Of a stretch of 58,514 nucleotides of DNA, positions 42,925 through 51,729 are shown in pieces; the stretch's first letter is position 1, and each line of letters starts with the position of its first letter. This DNA is from an uncultured Lachnospiraceae bacterium (GTDB taxonomy: Bacteria; Bacillota; Clostridia; Lachnospirales; Lachnospiraceae), in assembly GCA_946403625.1 (NCBI GenBank), contig CAMJAP010000008.1, positions 1 through 58,514 of the forward strand, written 5' to 3'. The position numbers and the translations under genes were made by a program. Under the pieces are notes generated by a model. The model was not told where the DNA came from. It did not search any database and worked only from the letters and a program-made list of their open reading frames with translations.

Positions 42925-43539
42925 ATGCAAAATAAAGGAATAACGAATGAAGCATTTATAGGAATTTTTGGTATTCTGGTATTCGCTTTTATAGCGTTTA
43001 TGTTTTATAGTTCCTATAAGGATGTTCTTGCAAATAATTCAACGGATCTGTATGAACTTATTGATGACGATAAGGAGTTTAATGAACAGTATGTGAGTCT
43101 TTATATCGATAAAGTTATAGGTAATTACGCCGAGACGAAACATACGTTTAATGGGATTCCTATCGGTAAAGATCAACATTATCTTATTATGCTGGATGAT
43201 GGCACATTTATTTCAGTAACCGTAAATAATAAGAAACTAATATCTGAGCTGGAAGAAATCTGTAATAGTACCTGGAATTATATTGACAATAAAACAGACA
43301 GACTTGACAAATCAATAGTCGTTAAGGGAATCATTGGTTCGATGAACACAGAGCTTCAAGGATACTGTAATGAATGGTTAGTTCATCTTGATGTAGATCA
43401 ATCAAATATGCGTTATGTTTCTATAAACACCTATGTGACAGTTTCTTATGTGATTTTCGCGTTAGGATTTTGTCTGTTTTTCATAGGTCTTATGTTGTTT
43501 TTCATTATTTGCTCATCAAAGAAAAAAACGCTTCCTTGA
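42925..43539 (+). CDS. Hypothetical two-helix membrane protein
   Basis: A 204-residue protein with helices at about residues 10-28 and 172-197 and an outer domain of about 140 residues between them, with a basic C-terminal tail. No motif is recognised. The gene is AT-rich relative to its neighbours and its nearest SD (AAAGGAG, about 42890-42896) is too far from the ATG for good initiation, so the start is uncertain. It converges on rluD. Confidence 0.6.
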   Translation: MQNKGITNEAFIGIFGILVFAFIAFMFYSSYKDVLANNSTDLYELIDDDKEFNEQYVSLYIDKVIGNYAETKHTFNGIPIGKDQHYLIMLDDGTFISVTVNNKKLISELEEICNSTWNYIDNKTDRLDKSIVVKGIIGSMNTELQGYCNEWLVHLDVDQSNMRYVSINTYVTVSYVIFALGFCLFFIGLMLFFIICSSKKKTLP

Positions 43540-43553
43540 TCAGGTAATAATTT

Positions 43554-43609
43554 TTATCGGATAAAATCGGCAATTTGCAATGATTAAAAAACTCGATTTT
43601 ATCCGATAA
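43554..43609. repeat. 16-bp perfect inverted repeat with 24-base loop
   Basis: TTATCGGATAAAATCG (43554-43569) is repeated inverted at 43594-43609. An outer 8-base inverted repeat, CTTCCTTG (43531-43538) and CAAGGAAG (43617-43624), encloses it. It lies between two converging genes and could act as a bidirectional terminator, though a T-run is lacking, or be a small mobile repeat. Confidence 0.7.
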
Positions 43610-43709
43610 CCACCGGCAAGGAAGGCAATATCTCTTCGTAAAAGCTGTCTTTCGCGAATAGTTCCTTATGGCCCTCTATCGCGTAGAATATGCTGAAATA
43701 CAGGGATTT
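43599..43709 (-). pseudogene. Possible remnant of a lost minus-strand gene
   Basis: The minus strand carries a 36-codon open stretch ending in LPSLPVVIG-stop with a protein-like composition (FYAIEGHKELF, KDSFYEEI) and no start codon. A second short open stretch ends at 43749 (KVRMFDINT). They could be the decayed 3' end of a gene. Apart from the inverted repeat, nothing else is seen in 43540-43867. Confidence 0.25.
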
Positions 43710-43867
43710 CTATGTATGCAGACATTTTAAATGTAAATCTGTGAATACTTACGTATTGATATCAAACATACGCACTTTAGAATACGAATCCGTAATTTGT
43801 ATGATGCCTGTAATGCAGATTGATTTTGACGGATGCAACTTGCGTAAAATGCTCCGGAATTTACGGC

Positions 43868-44818
43868 CTAATGATCTGTGGTCTCCAAAGCGCTCAAAAT
43901 CTCCTGAAAATACGCCGGCAGCTCTGAATCAAAGGAAATCCACTCATTTGTGGACGGATGTACGAATCCCAGCGTTTTTGCGTGCAATGTCTGGCCCTGC
44001 GTTTTGGACTGAAATCTCGTGGATTTGGCCCCATATACGGCGTCTCCGAGCAACGGATGGCCGATATGCGACAAATGCACGCGGATCTGGTGCGTACGGC
44101 CGGTTTCTAAGCGACATTCGATGTGCGCCATATCCGAATATTGTTTCAATATTGTAAAATGTGTGATGGCGTCCTTGCCGTGTGTGGCGGCGGCGCCTTC
44201 CAAAACCGTCATTTTTTTGCGATCTTTGGGATCACGGCCGATCACCGTATGGATGGTCTGGATCTCTTCGTTCGGTAGTATTTTGCGAATAGTTCCGAGA
44301 GCAATCGCCTGATAACTGCGTTCTACGGAATGCTCTTTTAGCTGCGCAGCGATCTTCTGGTGCGCATCATCGTTTTTGCATATTACCAACAACCCTGTGG
44401 TGTCCCGATCGATCCTGTGGACGATTCCGGGCCGTAAAACGCCGTTAATGCCCGACAAATCCTTGCAATGATACATAATGGCATTGACCAGCGTTCCTTC
44501 GTAATGCCCCGGTGCTGGGTGCACTACCATCCCCTTGGGCTTATTGACGATCGCGATGTCATGATCTTCATAAACAATATCGATGGGAAGATCCTGCGGC
44601 TGAATGGCCGGCAGGACGGATTCCGGCACATTGATCAATACATGATCGCCGGTTTTGATGATGGCGGATGGTTTTACGGCAGAACCGTTCAAGACCAGAG
44701 CGCCGTCTTTGATGAGTTTTTGCAGATAAGACCGGGAGCAATCTTCCAAAAGGGAGGCCGCAAATTTATCGATGCGGTCTCCCTCCTGCTCTTCTGTGAT
44801 CACAAACTGGTATTCCAT
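43868..44818 (-). CDS. RluA/RluD-family 23S rRNA pseudouridine synthase
   Basis: A 316-residue enzyme isomerising uridines in rRNA. An N-terminal S4 RNA-binding domain (RIDKFAASLL...YLQKLIKDGALVLNG) is followed by the catalytic domain with the aspartate in HRIDRDTTGLLV and the RTHQIRVHLSHIGHPLLGD block. Its ATG overlaps the lspA stop (TGATG), so it is translationally coupled and last in the ynbB-aroB-lspA-rluD unit. Confidence 0.94.
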   Translation of the reverse strand: MEYQFVITEEQEGDRIDKFAASLLEDCSRSYLQKLIKDGALVLNGSAVKPSAIIKTGDHVLINVPESVLPAIQPQDLPIDIVYEDHDIAIVNKPKGMVVHPAPGHYEGTLVNAIMYHCKDLSGINGVLRPGIVHRIDRDTTGLLVICKNDDAHQKIAAQLKEHSVERSYQAIALGTIRKILPNEEIQTIHTVIGRDPKDRKKMTVLEGAAATHGKDAITHFTILKQYSDMAHIECRLETGRTHQIRVHLSHIGHPLLGDAVYGAKSTRFQSKTQGQTLHAKTLGFVHPSTNEWISFDSELPAYFQEILSALETTDH

Positions 44819-45399
44819 CAGTCTTCTCCTGCTTTGTCGGATTCTTTGCCAGAATCAGCGTTTGATTTGTCTGCTTTACGGCCAAAATCCATAAACTGCA
44901 GATCATCTTCTTTATACACAAAAATTACCATTGCGGCAATACCGAAGGTTGCAACGACAATATACATATCCGCCACATTAAAGATCGGGAAATTGATGCA
45001 GGATACATAAATAAAGTCCGTGACGGTCTTTTTCATAATACGGTCAATCGTATTACCGATGGCTCCGGCCAGGATCAGGGATGTTGCCAGATTCATGGGC
45101 AGATATTTCTTTTCCTGCGGGATCCGTGTTGCAAAAATGCCAAGTCCGATGACGACGACCACGGCGATCACCAGAAACAATGTCGTCTGGCCCTTCATCA
45201 TGCCCCAGGACGCACCGGGATTTTCGTGATGCAGAATCTGCAGGATCCCGGGGATCACATCGTATCCGGAACTGACCGGCAGTGTCTTGCGGATGTGGAT
45301 CTTGGTGATCTGGTCCAGAAATATGGCGATCAGGCTGATACACAGATCGATCATCAGCATTTTGATACTATTGTTGATTTTCTTGCTTTTTGTATTCAT
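44818..45399 (-). CDS. lspA: Lipoprotein signal peptidase LspA
   Basis: LspA cleaves prolipoprotein signal peptides at the lipobox. The 193-residue protein has four membrane helices and both catalytic aspartates, in GNTIDRI and FNVADMYI. The C-terminal tail is unusually charged, about 30 residues rich in Lys, Asp and Glu. One base overlaps each neighbour (TAATG with aroB, TGATG with rluD). Confidence 0.94.
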   Translation of the reverse strand: MNTKSKKINNSIKMLMIDLCISLIAIFLDQITKIHIRKTLPVSSGYDVIPGILQILHHENPGASWGMMKGQTTLFLVIAVVVVIGLGIFATRIPQEKKYLPMNLATSLILAGAIGNTIDRIMKKTVTDFIYVSCINFPIFNVADMYIVVATFGIAAMVIFVYKEDDLQFMDFGRKADKSNADSGKESDKAGED

Positions 45400-46502
45400 T
45401 ATTCACCGTCTTCCACAAAGTGGATCTCTTTGATGCCGTTTAAAATCTCTTCATCCGTCAAAGTCTTGTCAATATAGGCTTTTCCGACCTTCTTGAGCAG
45501 AATGAATTTGATGCCGTTTTGATCTGTCTTTTTGTCGGATTTGATCAGCTTCATAATCTCCTCGTCATCGATATCATCAATGCTGATGGGCAGATTGAAC
45601 GGTACAAACATATCGCGGATCTCGTAGTACTCTTCCATGGACAGTTTTTCTTTCTTCCAGGAAATGAATGCAGCCGCTACGCAACCCAGCGCTACACATT
45701 CACCGTGCATGAGCGTCAGATTCTTGTATTTTTCGATGGCATGACCGATGGTATGTCCGAAATTGAGCAATGCGCGGTCGCCTTTTTCTTCCGGATCGCG
45801 TTCGACGATACGCTGCTTGCAGATGCAGCAATGTTCGATCATTTCTTCCAGTGTTGCGGCATCCTTATCGTGGATCTCATACAATTTGGAAAGCAGCCAC
45901 TCATAGAAGGAGGCATCCATGATCAGACCGTATTTCAGTACTTCGCCCATACCGGCATAGAACTGACGGTCATCCAATGTAGACAGCGTATTGGTGTTGA
46001 TATAGACCAGCTTCGGCATCTTAAACGCGCCGACCATATTCTTATACTGCAGGAAATCCACACCGGTCTTGCCGCCGATGGAGGAATCCACCTGTGCCAA
46101 AAGGGATGTGGGGATCTGGATCACATCGATACCGCGCATAAAGATGGATGCGCAGAAGCCGGCGACATCGCCAACCACACCACCGCCCAGGGCGATCACC
46201 AGGTCGTGACGGTTCATTTTATTTTCCACCATATCTGCCAGAATGGCCTGTACGGTATCCATATTCTTGTTCTGCTCACCAGCGTCAAAGGCATAGACAA
46301 AGACATCGCTGAAGACATCTTTTACGGCATCTTTGATCGTATCGGCATAGATCGGACCTACCAGTTTGTCCGTTACGATCGTGGCCTTTACGCCTTCGTA
46401 GCCCAGCGTTTTCAGTTTTTCCGCAAGCTGCGAAAAATCATTCTCGATCATAATATCGTAGATCGGTTTGCGGTTCATATTGATCGTGATCAGTTTTGAC
46501 AT
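45399..46502 (-). CDS. aroB: 3-dehydroquinate synthase AroB
   Basis: AroB cyclises DAHP to 3-dehydroquinate, the step after the DAHP synthase encoded at 13880. The 367-residue protein has the NAD-binding region with ALGGGVVGDVAGFCAS, the metal and substrate block QIPTSLLAQVDSSIGGKTGVD and NFGHTIGHAIE. The SD is AAGGAGA. It is grouped with lspA and rluD, without other shikimate genes. Confidence 0.95.
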   Translation of the reverse strand: MSKLITINMNRKPIYDIMIENDFSQLAEKLKTLGYEGVKATIVTDKLVGPIYADTIKDAVKDVFSDVFVYAFDAGEQNKNMDTVQAILADMVENKMNRHDLVIALGGGVVGDVAGFCASIFMRGIDVIQIPTSLLAQVDSSIGGKTGVDFLQYKNMVGAFKMPKLVYINTNTLSTLDDRQFYAGMGEVLKYGLIMDASFYEWLLSKLYEIHDKDAATLEEMIEHCCICKQRIVERDPEEKGDRALLNFGHTIGHAIEKYKNLTLMHGECVALGCVAAAFISWKKEKLSMEEYYEIRDMFVPFNLPISIDDIDDEEIMKLIKSDKKTDQNGIKFILLKKVGKAYIDKTLTDEEILNGIKEIHFVEDGE

Positions 46503-46531
46503 AATATCGTATCTCCTTTATGGATATGTAT

Positions 46532-47833
46532 TTAGGATAATTTGACCAGTCCGCGATCCTTCAGATACTGAACGGTCTTTAACATTCCGTATGCACCATG
46601 CGGCCAGGTGAGTCCGCCTTGGAAATATACATTGTAAGGCGGTTTTAACGGACCGTCTGCGCTCAGTTCGATGGAGGAACCGGAAACAAAGGCGCCGGCG
46701 GCCATGATCACCTGATCGTCATAGCCGGGCATATCCCAGGGTTCCGGCGTGACATGACTGTCTACCGGAGCGGCGGCCTGTACGGCTTCGCAGAAAGCAC
46801 ATAATGCCTCCGGCGTGTTCAGCGTGATCGCCTGAATGATATCGTATCGGGTTTCCGTAGCGTTCGGCAATACGAAATAGCCTAGTTTCTCATACAGATT
46901 AGCGGCAAAGATCGCAGTCTTTAAGGCAGATGCCGTAACGGTCGGCGCCAAAAACAGTCCCTGGTAAAAGGCAGGAAGGATTCCTAAGGATGCCCCCACT
47001 TCTTTACCCAGTCCCGGAGAAGTCAGACGATATGCGGCGTTCTCCACACATTCTTTCTTGCCGACCAGATATCCGCCGATGGGGCAAAGTCCGCCGCCCG
47101 GATTCTTGATCAGGGAACCTGCCACCAGATCCGCGCCCACTTCCGTCGGTTCGATGGCTTCCACAAATTCGCCGTAGCAGTTGTCGACGAGGATCACCAC
47201 ATCCGGCTTGATCTCGCGGATAAAACGGATCAACTCTCCGATGCGTTCTACGGAAAGCGTCGGTCTGGTCTGGTATCCTTTGGAGCGCTGGATGGTGACC
47301 ATATGCGTTTTTTCGTTGATCGCGTTACGGATGCCTTCAAAATCAAATCCGCCGTCCGGCAACAGATCCACCTGACGGTAAGTAATGCCGTATTCTTTTA
47401 AGGATCCGCTGCTGTGGCCGTTTCCGTTATCCCGAATACCGATGACTTCTTCCAAGGTGTCGTACGGTTTTCCCACCGGGCTTAACAGCTCATCTCCGGG
47501 ACGCAGATTGCTCATCAGGGCAAGGGCCAATGCGTGAGTACCGCAGGTGATCTGCGGACGCACCAGAGCATCTTCTGCGCGGAAGATCTCGGCATACACC
47601 ACTTCCAAAGTATCGCGGCCAAGATCGTTATATCCGTAACCGGTAGTTCCCAAAAGACATGCTTCGCTCACCTGATGCTTTTGCATGGCGTGCAGCACCT
47701 TTAACTGGTTCAGTTCCGCCATGGCATCAATCTGCGCAAATCTTTCCTGCAACTGCTTGCGGATCGTATCTCCAAACTGAATGGTCTCCTCATCCAGTCC
47801 CATTTTTTTGTATTGTTCTTTCAAAAAGTCCAT
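46532..47833 (-). CDS. YnbB-type PLP enzyme (methionine gamma-lyase / aluminium-resistance family)
   Basis: A 433-residue fold-type I PLP-dependent enzyme. The PLP lysine sits in GSLIKNPGGG, the aspartate in ILVDNCYGEFVE. The family also has RPQITCGTHA and the C-terminal QGGLTWPHGAYGMLK. Members are annotated as methionine gamma-lyase-like or aluminium-resistance proteins; the reaction has not been settled. It has its own near-consensus promoter on the minus strand and leads the aroB-lspA-rluD genes. Confidence 0.9.
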   Translation of the reverse strand: MDFLKEQYKKMGLDEETIQFGDTIRKQLQERFAQIDAMAELNQLKVLHAMQKHQVSEACLLGTTGYGYNDLGRDTLEVVYAEIFRAEDALVRPQITCGTHALALALMSNLRPGDELLSPVGKPYDTLEEVIGIRDNGNGHSSGSLKEYGITYRQVDLLPDGGFDFEGIRNAINEKTHMVTIQRSKGYQTRPTLSVERIGELIRFIREIKPDVVILVDNCYGEFVEAIEPTEVGADLVAGSLIKNPGGGLCPIGGYLVGKKECVENAAYRLTSPGLGKEVGASLGILPAFYQGLFLAPTVTASALKTAIFAANLYEKLGYFVLPNATETRYDIIQAITLNTPEALCAFCEAVQAAAPVDSHVTPEPWDMPGYDDQVIMAAGAFVSGSSIELSADGPLKPPYNVYFQGGLTWPHGAYGMLKTVQYLKDRGLVKLS

Positions 47834-47893
47834 TGTTCTGTGCTCGTTTCTGTTATCTGAAATTGTTTGGTCAGTGACCGTAAAACCTTACAA

Positions 47894-47923
47894 ATTATAG
47901 CCTACTCCGATGTATATTGTCAA
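47894..47923 (-). promoter_or_regulatory. Near-consensus promoter of the ynbB-rluD unit
   Basis: Minus-strand TTGACA (plus 47918-47923), 18-base spacer, TATAAT (plus 47894-47899). An 11-base palindrome GGTCAGTGACC lies just downstream at 47869-47879 in the leader. Confidence 0.8.
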
Positions 47924-47932
47924 CAATCCCAC

Positions 47933-47961
47933 TTTTCAATTATGTAAATCTGTGGTATAGT
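47933..47961 (+). promoter_or_regulatory. Promoter of the AI-2E family transporter gene
   Basis: TTTTCA (47933-47938), 17-base spacer, TATAGT (47956-47961), divergent from and adjacent to the ynbB promoter. Confidence 0.55.
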
Positions 47962-48012
47962 AGTAATGTTTGGATTTCCTTTAAAATATGCATATTTACG
48001 AGGGTTTTCGAT

Positions 48013-49476
48013 ATGAAAATGGATGATGAACATAACTATTTTGCCTGGGGGCTTACGGCATTCTTAAGCGGGGCTGCGATCATTCTGTTCTTCTTTGTGA
48101 TCAATCAGTTCGATGTGATCTCCGGCATCTTTAAAACCATAGGAAAAATTCTGACACCGCTCTTTATGGGCATGGTAATTGCTTATCTGCTCTCTCCCAT
48201 TATCAATTTTCTGGAGAAGCAATGCTATCGTTTGCCGGAAAAATGGATCTATCATGGCGCGGTCGGCGAAGCCCGCGGAAAAAGCAAGCGACGGATCCGC
48301 GCACTGATCATCCTGATCACTTATATTCTTGTGTTTGTTGCGGTATTCGGATTTTTCAATCTGCTCATCCCGGAATTGGTCAAGAGTATACAGGGCATTA
48401 TTGAAAGTTTCCCCGAGTATATCGATAATTTTGAAACATGGATTTCCAAGATGCTGATCCGTTTTCCGGGGATACAGGAAAATGTGAACGATATTCTGAA
48501 TGCTTCTACCACCGGCATCGAAGAACTGATCATGACCAAACTGACGGATATGGATGAATCCCAGCAGGGAGCGATCATCTCTACTACCGGCGGTTTGGTA
48601 AAAGGTTTGATCTCCGGTGGTGTTTCGGTTCTCAAATTGCTCTTGAACCTGTTGATCGGAATCATCGTATCCATCTATCTGCTCAACAGCAAGGAACTGC
48701 TGATCGGTCAGGCCAAGAAACTGATCTATGCAACCATGAGCCGTGATCGTGCCAACGCGATCATTCACAATATCCGTTTTACGAACAAAACCTTCCTGGG
48801 ATTTTTCAGCGGCAAGATCTTGGATTCCATTATTGTCGGTATCCTTTGCTTTATCTTAACCAAGATCATCGGAACTCCTTATGCGGTACTGGTCAGCGTG
48901 GTGGTCGGAATTACCAATATCATCCCCTATTTCGGACCGTTTATCGGCGCGATCCCCTGCGCCCTGCTGGTTCTCTTGGTGGATCCGATGCAGTGCCTGT
49001 ATTTTATCATTATGATCATTTTGCTGCAGCAGTTTGACGGCAACATTTTGGGCCCGAAGATCCTGGGCGGAAAAACCGGTCTGTCCAGTTTGTGGGTGAT
49101 CGTTGCCATCACCATCTTCGGGGGATTGTTCGATTTTGCCGGAATGGTAGTCGGTGTTCCTCTGTTCGCTGTGATCTTCACCGGTTTAAGTTCTTTTGTG
49201 AACTCGAGACTGACCAAGAAAGAGCTCACCATGGAGACCAAGAAATATGTCCATGTGGATTATATTGACGAGAACGGCGAATTTGTAAAACTGCCGAAGA
49301 ATAAAGTAAAACGTATTATGAGTATCGAGGCCTTCAAAGCACTGGTGAAACGCCAGGAAAACGAAAAAGAAAACGAAGAATTGGCGGTATTTACCGAAGA
49401 GGATTCGGAAAAGACGGAACCGGAAGATAAAACTTCCGATACAAAGAACAAGAAGGCATCCGGTAAGAAATCCTAA
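48013..49476 (+). CDS. AI-2E family transporter (PF01594-type permease)
   Basis: A 487-residue membrane protein with about seven to eight helices and the family region FFSGKILDSIIVGILCF, then VVGITNIIPYFGPFIGAIP and GNILGPKILGGKTGLSSLWV. The family has been linked to AI-2 export and to ion transport, so the substrate is open. ATG 48013 (after GAGGG) is chosen; a frame open from 47917 would run through the promoter. The C-terminal 100 residues are a charged cytoplasmic tail. Confidence 0.9.
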   Translation: MKMDDEHNYFAWGLTAFLSGAAIILFFFVINQFDVISGIFKTIGKILTPLFMGMVIAYLLSPIINFLEKQCYRLPEKWIYHGAVGEARGKSKRRIRALIILITYILVFVAVFGFFNLLIPELVKSIQGIIESFPEYIDNFETWISKMLIRFPGIQENVNDILNASTTGIEELIMTKLTDMDESQQGAIISTTGGLVKGLISGGVSVLKLLLNLLIGIIVSIYLLNSKELLIGQAKKLIYATMSRDRANAIIHNIRFTNKTFLGFFSGKILDSIIVGILCFILTKIIGTPYAVLVSVVVGITNIIPYFGPFIGAIPCALLVLLVDPMQCLYFIIMIILLQQFDGNILGPKILGGKTGLSSLWVIVAITIFGGLFDFAGMVVGVPLFAVIFTGLSSFVNSRLTKKELTMETKKYVHVDYIDENGEFVKLPKNKVKRIMSIEAFKALVKRQENEKENEELAVFTEEDSEKTEPEDKTSDTKNKKASGKKS

Positions 49477-49505
49477 TCGACATGTATTTACGGAGTTTGT
49501 AATCG

Positions 49506-50561
49506 ATGGCAGAACTGAATTATCATGAACAGGTAAAACGAAATAATATCGAAAAACTCCGGCAGATGGAAAAATCCCTTCCGGCTTTTTGTACCATATT
49601 CTTTCGCGGTATTGCCGATCGCGTCAGCGCCCGCACTATGGTGGCCTATGCTTATGATCTCCAGATCTTTTTCAACTATATGAACGAGAATGTCATACAA
49701 CCCAAAGCGGATGTATTATCGGACATTCGTCTGGATGCACTCGAACAGATCGGCAAGTTTGATCTGGAAAATTTTCTGGACTATCTCTCCTACTACACCG
49801 GCGCAGACGGCGTGGAGCATACCAACGATGAGCGCGGAAAAGCCCGTAAGCTTTCGGCGATCAAGTCTTTGTTCAATTATTTCTATGAAGCGGAATTGAT
49901 CAAATCCAATCCGGCGACCATCATTCATATGCCGAAGATCCATGAAAAAAATATCATCCGTCTGGATCCGGATGAAGTTGCCAAACTGTTGGATGTCGTG
50001 GAAAACGGGTCTGCCCAGGAAAGCAAACACCAGAAGAAATTTCATGACCGCACTGTAGTGCGTGATCTTTGCCTGCTTACGCTCCTTTTGGGCACCGGCA
50101 TCCGTGTATCGGAATGTGTCGGCCTCAACCTGGAGGATGTGGATTTTGATAACGGCGCGATCCGCATCATCCGTAAGGGCGGTAACGAGGCCCGTGTCTA
50201 TTTCGGGGAAGAAGTCGAAGAAACCTTATCGGAATATATGGCCCAGAGAAAAGAGGTCATGACCCTCTCCGGTCATGAATCCGCACTCTTTTTGTCCATT
50301 CAGAATCGCCGGATTACGGTCCGTGCGGTCGAAAATCTGGTCAAAAAATATGCATCCCAGGTGACGACACTGAAAAAGATCACCCCGCATAAATTGCGTA
50401 GTACTTACGGCACTTCTTTGTATCGGGAAAGCAACGATATCTATCTGGTGGCCACGGTGTTGGGCCATAAAGATGTGAATACCACAAGGAAGCACTACGC
50501 TTCCATTGATGAGGAACAGAGACGCAAAGCGGCCAAATATGTAAAACTGCGAAAAGAATGA
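49506..50561 (+). CDS. Tyrosine recombinase, Xer type
   Basis: A 351-residue site-specific recombinase with an N-terminal SAM-like DNA-binding domain and a C-terminal catalytic domain. Catalytic residues are visible in GTGIRVSE (Arg I), HKLRSTYG (His-x-x-Arg II), GHKDVNTTRKHYA (His and the nucleophilic Tyr). It is longer than the usual XerC/XerD of about 300 residues; the extra residues are in the N-terminal domain and a loop (about 155-175). No mobile element or att-like repeat borders it, so it is probably the chromosomal dimer-resolution enzyme. Confidence 0.88.
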   Translation: MAELNYHEQVKRNNIEKLRQMEKSLPAFCTIFFRGIADRVSARTMVAYAYDLQIFFNYMNENVIQPKADVLSDIRLDALEQIGKFDLENFLDYLSYYTGADGVEHTNDERGKARKLSAIKSLFNYFYEAELIKSNPATIIHMPKIHEKNIIRLDPDEVAKLLDVVENGSAQESKHQKKFHDRTVVRDLCLLTLLLGTGIRVSECVGLNLEDVDFDNGAIRIIRKGGNEARVYFGEEVEETLSEYMAQRKEVMTLSGHESALFLSIQNRRITVRAVENLVKKYASQVTTLKKITPHKLRSTYGTSLYRESNDIYLVATVLGHKDVNTTRKHYASIDEEQRRKAAKYVKLRKE

Positions 50562-50570
50562 TATGCGTCC

Positions 50571-50960
50571 TCAGTCGTCGGCTTTATCGTCATAATCATC
50601 AGCATCTTCAGCATCAATTTCATCGACTTCTTCGTCGTCCTCTTCATCGTCGTCTTCGGCATCATCGTCATCATTATATAGGGCTCTCAGACCGCCGGAC
50701 TTCAACAAAAATAATGCCTTATAGAATTTGGTTAAATTGATCCCCATTATCACAAATGGGACCAATAAAGAAAAAATCAAAGTTCCGCTGATTCCGTATT
50801 CAATTCCGTAACCGATCATTGGTTTGTGATAAGATTGACAGAGTAAACCAAAACAAAAGATCGACAATCCCAATCGATATACCAGTTCGCCGGGAAAAAA
50901 TAGGCCGACGATGATAAGCACAATTCCGATGCCGTATATAATGGAAATCATATTGATCAT
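50571..50960 (-). CDS. Small membrane protein with a polyacidic tail
   Basis: A 129-residue protein with three to four hydrophobic helices in residues 3-80 and a C-terminal tail of about 35 residues made almost only of Asp, Glu and Ala. The start has GGGGAG at 50967-50973. It converges on the recombinase gene, 9 bases apart. No family recognised; the acidic tail might bind cations or basic partners. Confidence 0.65.
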   Translation of the reverse strand: MINMISIIYGIGIVLIIVGLFFPGELVYRLGLSIFCFGLLCQSYHKPMIGYGIEYGISGTLIFSLLVPFVIMGINLTKFYKALFLLKSGGLRALYNDDDDAEDDDEEDDEEVDEIDAEDADDYDDKADD

Positions 50961-51117
50961 AAAAAATCTCCCCGTCTCATTTCAATCAAAGCTCAGGATA
51001 ATCTATTCATAATTCGATTATCAAGTTCTGATCTTAACATGATCACGGGGAAAATACAATGAACCGACAGTATAAATTATTTTAAGTATCTGATTTGCGG
51101 CTCTGTTATGCTGACAT

Positions 51118-51528
51118 TTACCTTGCGGAATTGGTATATTCCGTGGAGTAATACGGTACGGTGATCGTGGTTCCTGCAACCAGTTTGCCGCCGCCCATCT
51201 GATTGATAAAGAGGACTTCACGGATATAATCGTCCACCGAGACATCCGGACTGCGATAAGCTTCTGCGTAATCCCAGAGGCTGTCGCCCTTTTCGATACG
51301 TATATTCTGATAGTATTTGTAATAAACAGTCTCATTCTCTTCCATTGCATCTACCTTCTGCGGAAAGAAAACATTGGATACGATGATCGAAACCATCAAC
51401 AAAGCGGCTCCGGCTACACACCACTGTGCGATCAGTGAACGGAACCATTTCTGCTGCATCTTGCGGGTAACCTTTCTCTTCCATCTCCGTACGGATCTGT
51501 ATACTGAATTCTTAGCGGTTCTCTTCAT
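51118..51528 (-). CDS. YneA-like LysM protein, SOS-regulated
   Basis: A 136-residue protein with a very basic N-terminus, one membrane helix (about 35-55) and a C-terminal LysM-like domain (IRIEKGDSLWDYAEAY ... INQMGGGKLVAGTTITVPYY). Size, topology and position divergent from lexA match YneA, the SOS-induced inhibitor of cell division in B. subtilis. The ATG at 51528 has GGAGG just upstream. Its promoter contains a LexA box in the spacer, so DNA damage should induce it. Confidence 0.82.
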   Translation of the reverse strand: MKRTAKNSVYRSVRRWKRKVTRKMQQKWFRSLIAQWCVAGAALLMVSIIVSNVFFPQKVDAMEENETVYYKYYQNIRIEKGDSLWDYAEAYRSPDVSVDDYIREVLFINQMGGGKLVAGTTITVPYYSTEYTNSAR

Positions 51529-51541
51529 ATTCGTATCCTCC

Positions 51542-51657
51542 CGAACAAATATTCCGAACAAGTGTTTCTTGCGTATTGTCATCATAGTACAAGAACAAAT
51601 GTTTGTCAATAGAAAATCGAACAATTGTTTCGAAAATTTGTTTCGAAAATATGTTTG
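51542..51657. promoter_or_regulatory. Array of six LexA (SOS) boxes
   Basis: Sites of the form CGAA(C/A)nnnnGTTT at 51542-51555 (weaker right half ATTC), 51555-51568, 51592-51605, 51618-51631, 51631-51644 and 51644-51657. Starts are spaced 13, 37, 26, 13 and 13 bases. They cover the intergenic region between the yneA-like gene and lexA. Confidence 0.88.
51581..51609 (-). promoter_or_regulatory. yneA-like promoter with a LexA box in its spacer
   Basis: Minus-strand TTGACA (plus 51604-51609), 17-base spacer, TATGAT (plus 51581-51586). The LexA box at 51592-51605 lies between the two elements, touching the -35. Confidence 0.8.
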
Positions 51658-51673
51658 CTTTTCGCCGGGTATA

Positions 51674-51682
51674 TGATATAAT
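51674..51682 (+). promoter_or_regulatory. lexA promoter (extended -10)
   Basis: TGATATAAT (51674-51682) is a full extended -10. The sixth LexA box (51644-51657) overlaps the weak -35 region, so lexA should be autoregulated. Confidence 0.7.
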
Positions 51683-51729
51683 GAGAAAAATTAATATGAT
51701 CCCACAGTCGTATAGAGGAGGAAATGTGA

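Noticed and set aside
43690-44157. Plus-strand 155-codon frame overlapping rluD
   Set aside because: Most of it is antisense to the catalytic domain of the pseudouridine synthase; no RBS.
45519-46499. 326-codon plus-strand frame opposite aroB
   Set aside because: Antisense to a clear aroB with all active-site motifs.
49506-50561. Tyrosine recombinase as a sign of an integrated element
   Set aside because: No cargo, att-like direct repeats or tRNA gene next to it; housekeeping genes lie on both sides, so a Xer role is more likely.
51021-51350. Minus-strand frame of 109 codons at the end of the yneA-like gene
   Set aside because: It is in another frame of the LysM protein and lacks an RBS; the LysM reading has a signal helix and SOS promoter.
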